Of a stretch of 11,771 bases of DNA, positions 8,376 through 11,771 are shown piece after piece. The position numbers were made by a program, and so were the translations under genes. Source of the DNA: Glaciimonas sp. (GTDB taxonomy: Bacteria > Pseudomonadota > Gammaproteobacteria > Burkholderiales > Burkholderiaceae); contig JACMQE010000331.1 in assembly GCA_014377145.1 (NCBI GenBank), forward strand, positions 1 through 11,771. The letters run 5' to 3'. The notes below the pieces were generated by a model. That model searched no databases. It was not told where the DNA came from and worked only from the letters and a program-made list of their open reading frames with translations. How positions within the stretch are numbered: position 1 is the first letter of the stretch; each line of letters begins with the position of its first letter.

Positions 8376-8689
8376 ATGGCTGAAAATAAAAAGGCACTAT
8401 GCGTGCGATTGTCGTCCGCATCCGACCCTTCGATACTATTTCATGGTGTCCCAACTCTCTGCTGTCACCGCCGACGCTTGGGAGGACTCCCGTACCGCCG
8501 TCGCCGCTTGGTTTCGCAGCACCTTCCCCGCATCAACAGAAGCGGAACAGCGCGTGCGGCCGCTGATCCGCATTTTGGGTGGCTGACATTAGTCGCTGGG
8601 CCGACCAGACCAGGCAAAACAAAACCCTCTCCGCTTTTTTAGCAACCGTCAATGAACCGGTGCGCGCCGTGCTGATCAGGCGTTATTAA
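8376..8689 (+). pseudogene. Frame-broken relic of unknown family
   Basis: I do not recognise the family. The stretch is GC-richer than its surroundings and protein-like segments occur in sequence in different frames. ATG 8376 opens MAENKKA; ATG 8399 (frame 2) opens MRAIVVRIRPFDTI; ATG 8443 (frame 1) gives a segment containing TADAWEDSRTAVAAWFRST and ending RVRPLIRILGG at TGA 8584-8586; frame 2 then resumes ADISRWADQTRQNKTLSAFL and LATVNEPVRAVLIRRY to TAA 8687-8689. The continuity across the break at about 8580 suggests one gene of roughly 100 residues with at least one frameshift. The 88-residue open frame from 8376 in a single frame runs through Arg-rich sequence and is probably a by-product. 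Alternative: chance open frames in GC-rich DNA. Confidence 0.35.
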
Positions 8690-8987
8690 ATGATGTCGTT
8701 GAAAATTTCAAGTAATTGTACCTTAGTCAACACTTTTAGGAATTATCTTTACTCCGCCGTTACAATCAAACACCCCTACATCACCCTTACCCGAACCGCG
8801 TTTGACGACTAAAACTAGCTTCTTTCAGCAGCATACTTACATGTGAATCCACAGTTTTTTGGGAGAATATTCCGAATATAAACCGACGTTTAGCAAACGA
8901 TCTGAATGACTATCTTTGGGGGATTTAAGGTTGAGAGGGAGTCTATCTTACTGGAGAGATGCGAAAATTGGAGATATTTCTGACTTG

Positions 8988-9221
8988 CTAGACATAGTGG
9001 CTTCCTAAAAGTGTGTTGGTCCGCCATCTCACTGCAAAATGCAGGGTGACGAAACTGGGAAAGATTTGCAGACCGGTCACACATCCCACCGGGAGCCAAA
9101 AGGCTTCTAACCCAGCCCGCCATTGAAAGAAGATAAGAGGTGAAAGGACAGAAACCCGCATTGCACGGGCATCCGGATATGCGTTATTTGAGCTGCAAAA
9201 CTCGGTTCCTATTTTTTGCAA
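8988..9221 (-). CDS. Unrecognised small hydrophobic ORF, doubtful
   Basis: A 77-residue open frame rich in Phe, Trp, Leu and Val (for example PLIFFQWRAGLEAFWLPVG, then TLHFAVRWRT). I do not recognise a family. It has no Shine-Dalgarno sequence I can point to and its composition could be an artefact of reading a non-coding repeat. An overlapping minus-strand frame (8890-9123) covers part of the same DNA, and only one at most can be real. Confidence 0.18.
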   Translation of the reverse strand: MQKIGTEFCSSNNAYPDARAMRVSVLSPLIFFQWRAGLEAFWLPVGCVTGLQIFPSFVTLHFAVRWRTNTLLGSHYV

Positions 9222-9364
9222 GGACGCGCAGCTATAGAGGCTATTAGTGGCAATAACAATCCAATAGCTTGCAATTCTCTGAATTAAACAAGCAAGAAAA
9301 TACCGACTGTTTTATCTCGTGTCCACACATCGACCTGCACCAATTTTTAAAAATGTAGGACTGC

Positions 9365-9402
9365 CGTGTAGCGTAAAATTGCAGTGGTGCGTACACTACA
9401 CG
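9365..9402. repeat. Inverted repeat upstream of the ParB-like pseudogene
   Basis: CGTGTAG (9365-9371) and CTACACG (9396-9402) are exact reverse complements with a 24-base spacer, ending 27 bases before the ATG at 9429. ParB-type genes are often autoregulated, so an operator is possible, but 7-bp arms also arise by chance. Confidence 0.25.
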
Positions 9403-9428
9403 CGCTATCATTATATTTCTTCTGGACC

Positions 9429-10036
9429 ATGAACATCACTATCAACGAAGAACTCCGCGCCTATATCGATCCCTTGAACGAAGACGAGTTCGCCGACCTA
9501 GAACGTAGCCTGCTGTCGGAAGGGTGCCGTGATACGCTGATATTGTGGGGTGATATTCTGGTAGATGGACACAACCGCTACCGTATTTGTCAGAAGCACA
9601 GCCTCCCTTTTAATACCATGCAGAATGTAAGATTCTAATTCATGGACGATGTGCATCTGTGGATGATTAACAATTACTTTGGGTAGCATATTATATCGGA
9701 TTTTCAGCGCGGCGTGCTCGCGCTACGCAAGAAAGAAATCGTCTCAACGCGGCTGGCACAGCTGCAAACCCAGCGCAAACCGGGGCTGACGTCTCTCACG
9801 GTCGGAGATTGCACCGCCGCGTGGACGCGAGAGGTCGTTACGCGTGCGGCGCGGATACGCAGCGCGACAATGGAGCAAATCGAAAAATCCAAAAGACGGC
9901 AGCGCCTGAACTGATCGGCGCGGTAAAGTCTGGCATCATTTCTATTAATGCTGCTGCCGTTGCCTCCTTATCTAGCGAACAACAAATAGTTTGCTATGCA
10001 AATCGTCATAAAAGGCCAAGGCCAAGGCGAAGGTAA
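9429..10036 (+). pseudogene. ParB/Srx-domain protein (plasmid or integrative element type), disrupted
   Basis: The N-terminus matches ParB N-terminal (ParB/sulfiredoxin fold) proteins of plasmids and integrative elements: LNEDEFADLERSLLSEGCRD (16-35) and ILVDGHNRYRICQKH (43-57), where DGHNRY is the nucleotide-binding loop equivalent of the ParB GHRR motif. The frame is broken: TAA at 9636-9638, TAG at 9684-9686, and a frameshift at the five-A run 9883-9887. Past each break homology-like text continues: MDDVHLWMINNYFG, then ISDFQRGVLALRKKE, then a helix-turn-helix-like TREVVTRAARIRSATMEQIEK, and in the shifted frame IQKTAAPELIGAVKSGIIS and INAAAVASLSSEQQ. One lost A in the A run would restore the last join. 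I infer a dead partition-like or regulatory gene from a mobile element. A longer frame starts at 9384, but homology begins at ATG 9429. Confidence 0.82.
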
Positions 10037-10205
10037 AAATCAGGTCGCTGATCTATCCTAAAAAGTGCATGAAGGTTTCTACCAAACCACGTTTGGCTTT
10101 GTGCAGACATCCCCGCAACAAGTGATCCTAATCGCGTTCATAGCCATTTGCGTTAGCCAACTCATTTTTCTCTTTATCTTTGACAATTATTTAGAAAAAA
10201 ACTGA
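9996..10205 (+). pseudogene. Small single-helix membrane protein with one internal stop
   Basis: From ATG 9996 one frame reads MQIVIKGQGQGEGKNQVADLS, meets TAA at codon 22 (10059-10061), then continues KVHEGFYQTTFGFVQTSPQQ and a hydrophobic stretch VILIAFIAICVSQLIFLFIF before DNYLEKN and TGA. The stop lies in TAAAAA, where a single change from AAA would give Ser-Lys-Lys-Val, so one nonsense mutation is the simplest reading. The intact product would be about 69 residues with a soluble Gly/Gln-rich start and one C-terminal membrane helix. A GTG at 10065 could still make the 46-residue second half. The beginning overlaps the ParB-like pseudogene by about 40 bases, as in a compact mobile-element operon. 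No family is recognised. Confidence 0.5.
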
Positions 10206-10294
10206 AAGACAACTTACACGCATAAAGTTGGGTGCGTCGTGGCACTTATCCTTAAAAGGCAAATTAATGCCAGCAATTTAATTTTGGTATCTGA
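10206..10294. other. Short gap before the unrecognised ORF pair
   Basis: A GTG at 10239 opens a 51-codon frame (VALILKRQINASNLILVSER and on) that ends at 10394 inside the next ORF in a different frame. I cannot tell whether it is the displaced start of that gene or chance. Confidence 0.3.
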
Positions 10295-10789
10295 AAGAAA
10301 GAAAAGGACGATCAACGAATTACCTTTTCGGGCCACAACTGCACAGTCTTGCCACTGGTTAGCACAGAAAACCGGTACGCCATGGGTTTGGTAAGCCTGA
10401 TAGAAAATGGCTTAACGCCTTACGTTTGGCTAGAATATGACGCCGACTATCCAGCGCTATTCGGTGATATAAAAGGCGGTTACCCTGCACCAATTTTCTT
10501 CGAAGGCGACACCCAACGACTAGCAGCGGGAAGCGAAGATGTGCTTATCATCATCACAAAAGACGTCTATAAAATATTGGCGCTACTCAAGCCTCGAGGC
10601 TTCCGAAGGACGTTGCATGAGTTATGTTTTTTAAAGAAGGATCTCGAGCGCCTGGCAAGCAAATTCAAACGAGAGGCTGAAACAGGACCTCCAATCGCAC
10701 TAGTCAACATCCAGAGCGCAAACAAATCACAGCTTGGCATCACCAAAGAAACAGGTATTGAAAACATTTGGCGGCCTGGTAAAAATTGA
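10295..10789 (+). CDS. Unrecognised protein, probably 5' part of a broken gene
   Basis: The frame is open from a stop at 10292-10294 to TGA 10787-10789, about 164 codons. It has no clear start: TTG 10349 and ATG 10382 are the candidates, and the text before TTG (ITFSGHNCTV) also looks protein-like, so the real start may be displaced by a frameshift upstream. Composition is globular: YVWLEYDADYPALFGDIKGG, then PIFFEGDTQRLAAGSEDVLI, a long charged helix LHELCFLKKDLERLASKFKR, and ALVNIQSANKSQLGI near the end. No signal peptide, membrane helix or known motif is seen. The last 56 bases overlap the next open frame, which continues in another phase. Most likely a decayed accessory gene of the same mobile segment; a short intact orphan is the alternative. 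Confidence 0.45.
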   Translation, partial: KKEKDDQRITFSGHNCTVLPLVSTENRYAMGLVSLIENGLTPYVWLEYDADYPALFGDIKGGYPAPIFFEGDTQRLAAGSEDVLIIITKDVYKILALLKPRGFRRTLHELCFLKKDLERLASKFKREAETGPPIALVNIQSANKSQLGITKETGIENIWRPGKN

Positions 10790-10994
10790 TTTGGGGCAAG
10801 CCCTTGACAACGGCGGTGGCGTATTTGGCGATGAGGGAGCCAAAGTTAAAGGCCCTGCTAAAAAACAAACTCTGGGATTAAATGACGTATATGGCGTACC
10901 AATGTCTCATCTGAAAAGAACTTTTAATACGCATAATTTTTTGATCGCAGGGGCTACAGAATGGCAGCATACGCTAATACTGCTAGGTAAATAA
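10734..10994 (+). CDS. Unrecognised protein, probably 3' part of the same broken gene
   Basis: Open from TTG 10734 to TAA 10992-10994, 86 codons, phase +1 relative to the preceding frame. It contains VKIDLGQALDNGGGVFGDEG, KGPAKKQTLGLNDVYGVPMS and SHLKRTFNTHNFLIAGATEW before ending in a short hydrophobic LILLGK. The text is protein-like throughout and has no credible start or Shine-Dalgarno site of its own, so I read it as the C-terminal part of the frame at 10295-10789 after a one- or two-base indel between 10734 and 10789. No family is recognised. A translational frameshift is possible, but I see no obvious slippery heptamer to support it. Confidence 0.4.
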   Translation: MASPKKQVLKTFGGLVKIDLGQALDNGGGVFGDEGAKVKGPAKKQTLGLNDVYGVPMSHLKRTFNTHNFLIAGATEWQHTLILLGK

Positions 10995-11043
10995 GGCCTC
11001 CTTGACTGGGAAAACGCATCAAATGGCCAACGGACACAAACCA

Positions 11044-11063
11044 GAGAATGTAAAAAATTGTAT
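11044..11063. repeat. IS256 left terminal inverted repeat
   Basis: Begins GAGAATGTAAAAAATTGTAT. It pairs with the right end at 11516-11535 at 15 of 20 positions. Confidence 0.75.
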
Positions 11064-11065
11064 GG

Positions 11066-11104
11066 CTACCCATCCTTGATATCTACCAACGATGGGTAGT
11101 TTTT
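11066..11104 (+). terminator. Terminator inside the IS256 left end
   Basis: CTACCCATC (11066-11074) and GATGGGTAG (11091-11099) form a perfect 9-bp stem with a 16-base loop, followed by TTTTT (11100-11104). The transposase ATG follows directly at 11105. This layout blocks transcripts that enter from outside, so transposase is not made by read-through; it is likely a native regulatory feature of the element. Confidence 0.8.
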
Positions 11105-11487
11105 ATGGATCAAGATAACTTAAAAGCATTAGCAGCAGAATTGGCACATGATCTGAAAACGGAAAAAATCTCGGCAATCTAACGCAGCAATGATTAAAAA
11201 TGACTTTAGAGAAGGCGCTCAACTTAGAAACGCGTGAGCATCTGAGATATGAAAAACGTTAATTATACGACCGAAATTCGTAAGGTAATTTACACCACCA
11301 ATGCCATTGAATCGCAGTAGCGTAATGTGGCCCGCCATCAATAAGCACAACATATTTTCCACCTATAATTCGGTGCGAGAAATCATTTATTTAGCAATCG
11401 AATTAGCAGATAAAAAGTGAACTATACCGACCCGCAATTGACGATCAGCTATGAGTCGTTTTATTATTTAATTTGAAGAACGTCTGA
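11105..11487 (+). pseudogene. IS256-family transposase, internal deletion and several stops
   Basis: ATG 11105 starts MDQDNLKALAAELAHDLKTE, the usual IS256 transposase N-terminus. A frame change near 11165 leads to NLGNLTQQ, stop, LKMTLEKALNLETREHLRYE, matching the next N-terminal block. Near 11262-11272 the text jumps to EIRKVIYTTNAIES, a C-terminal block, followed by stop-riddled sequence that still resembles the family end (IYLAIELADKK, then TIPTRN, and FEERL at about 11473-11487). The central part with the DDE catalytic residues (several hundred bases) is absent. The product cannot transpose; the ends might still be moved by an active relative. Confidence 0.85.
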
Positions 11488-11515
11488 GAACCGTTTATTG
11501 GAAGCCGCGAGTTAT

Positions 11516-11535
11516 ACAGAATTATTTACACCCTC
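11516..11535. repeat. IS256 right terminal inverted repeat, overlapping the relA stop
   Basis: The reverse complement reads GAGGGTGTAAATAATTCTGT, partner of 11044-11063. Bases 11526-11528 are the relA stop codon, so the element supplies the last two relA codons (Arg, Val) and the stop. Confidence 0.75.
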
Positions 11536-11771
11536 TTGGCTTCCAATATGCCTTGCACCTCACGAATTACCATCAAAGCTTTTTGCAATTGCGCTGTAGA
11601 GGCGATTTCGGCGGTAAAAGCCATCCGGGCATACGCTTTGGCGTTTTGGGTGCTGACGCCGATGACATTGATTTTTTCACGCAAGAAAATCTCCGAAATA
11701 TCTCGTAATAGGGCTCGGCGATCGCTGGCCAAGACAAAAATATCGACTGGATAGACAGTTTCAACTGCCGG
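11526..11771 (-). CDS. relA: GTP pyrophosphokinase RelA, C-terminal ACT domain (5' part outside window)
   Basis: Ribosome-associated (p)ppGpp synthetase of the stringent response. Only the last 81 codons are here; the gene enters from the right edge. The visible part is the regulatory ACT domain: YPVDIFVLASDRRALLRDIS, then EIFLREKINVIGVSTQ, and a final helix LQKALMVIREVQGILEA. The LRDI..IF...K.NV.GV pattern is characteristic of RelA/SpoT ACT domains; the paralogue SpoT cannot be strictly excluded, but the sequence is RelA-like. The gene ends at TAA 11528-11526. The final Arg-Val-stop comes from the right inverted repeat of the IS256 remnant, so the native last residues may have been replaced, apparently without affecting the ACT domain. 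Confidence 0.9.
   Translation of the reverse strand, partial: PAVETVYPVDIFVLASDRRALLRDISEIFLREKINVIGVSTQNAKAYARMAFTAEIASTAQLQKALMVIREVQGILEAKRV

Larger units (their letters stand above)
8690..9428. other. Long stretch without a supported gene
   Basis: About 740 bases with many stops on the plus strand. The longest uninterrupted frames are on the minus strand (8988-9221, described separately, and an overlapping one at 8890-9123). Palindrome ATTTTTAAAAAT sits at 9343-9354. I see no RNA gene or insertion sequence end here. It is most simply read as decayed or foreign DNA. Confidence 0.45.
11044..11535 (+). mobile_element. Internally deleted IS256-family insertion sequence
   Basis: The left end from 11044 (GAGAATGTAAAAAATTGTAT) and the reverse complement of the right end up to 11535 (GAGGGTGTAAATAATTCTGT) agree at 15 of 20 positions, and GAGNNTGTNAA is the usual IS256-family tip. 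Between them lie the N-terminal and C-terminal pieces of an IS256-type transposase with the catalytic middle missing. The remnant is about 490 bases, where full elements are about 1.3 kb. The 8 bases flanking each end (ACAAACCA left, TTGGCTTC right) do not match, so there is no target duplication; an adjacent deletion or rearrangement after insertion is likely. The right tip lies on the 3' end of relA. Confidence 0.82.

Noticed and set aside
8860..9005. Plus-strand segments such as INRRLANDLNDYLWGI and DAKIGDISDLLDIVAS suggesting another broken gene
   Set aside because: The pieces lie in different frames with stops between, and no family is recognised; could be chance.
10013..10033. Short tandem GCCAAG-like repeat
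   Set aside because: Three imperfect 6-base units within coding-like sequence; too short to be a regulatory array or CRISPR.
8020..11043. Search for tRNA genes, CRISPR repeats and an integrase or attachment site
   Set aside because: None seen; no T-loop-like GGTTCGAATC sequence, no spaced direct repeats and no recombinase motif.

Overview
The window reads as a bacterial chromosome segment, most likely a betaproteobacterium of the order Burkholderiales (Oxalobacteraceae-like). This rests on the protein character of NadA, QueE, QueD and LdcA and on a moderate base composition; it is inference, not a database match. Almost all genes are on the minus strand. The exception at the left is nadB, which runs in from the left edge.

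Left part (1-2985): the de novo NAD pathway from aspartate. nadB (plus strand, 5' end cut off) converges on a nadA-nadC operon (minus strand, 4-base ATGA overlap). A 21-bp perfect hairpin separates the two units. nadA carries a 10-base C tract near the start of its coding sequence.

Middle (3225-8019): a YbiT-type ABC-F translation factor with its own terminator and a possible promoter. Next comes a same-strand cluster queE-queD-tadA-ldcA: queuosine precursor synthesis, tRNA wobble adenosine deamination, and a murein LD-carboxypeptidase. Several genes here start at GTG. The stretch between queE and queD can fold into nested hairpins.

Right part (8020-11535): a decayed accessory stretch between queE and relA with no clearly intact gene. 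It holds a frame-broken GC-richer relic of unknown family, a ParB/Srx-domain pseudogene with two stops and one frameshift, a short one-helix membrane protein gene with one internal stop, two overlapping unrecognised frames that may be one broken gene, and an internally deleted IS256-family element. That element keeps both ends and a terminator just before the transposase start. It abuts relA so closely that its terminal repeat supplies the relA stop codon. The 3' end of relA (ACT domain) runs off the right edge.

I did not find a convincing new biological system. The points most worth a second look are the nadA homopolymer, the long nadB/nadC hairpin, the unrecognised gene at 10295-10994, and the IS256 relic/relA junction.
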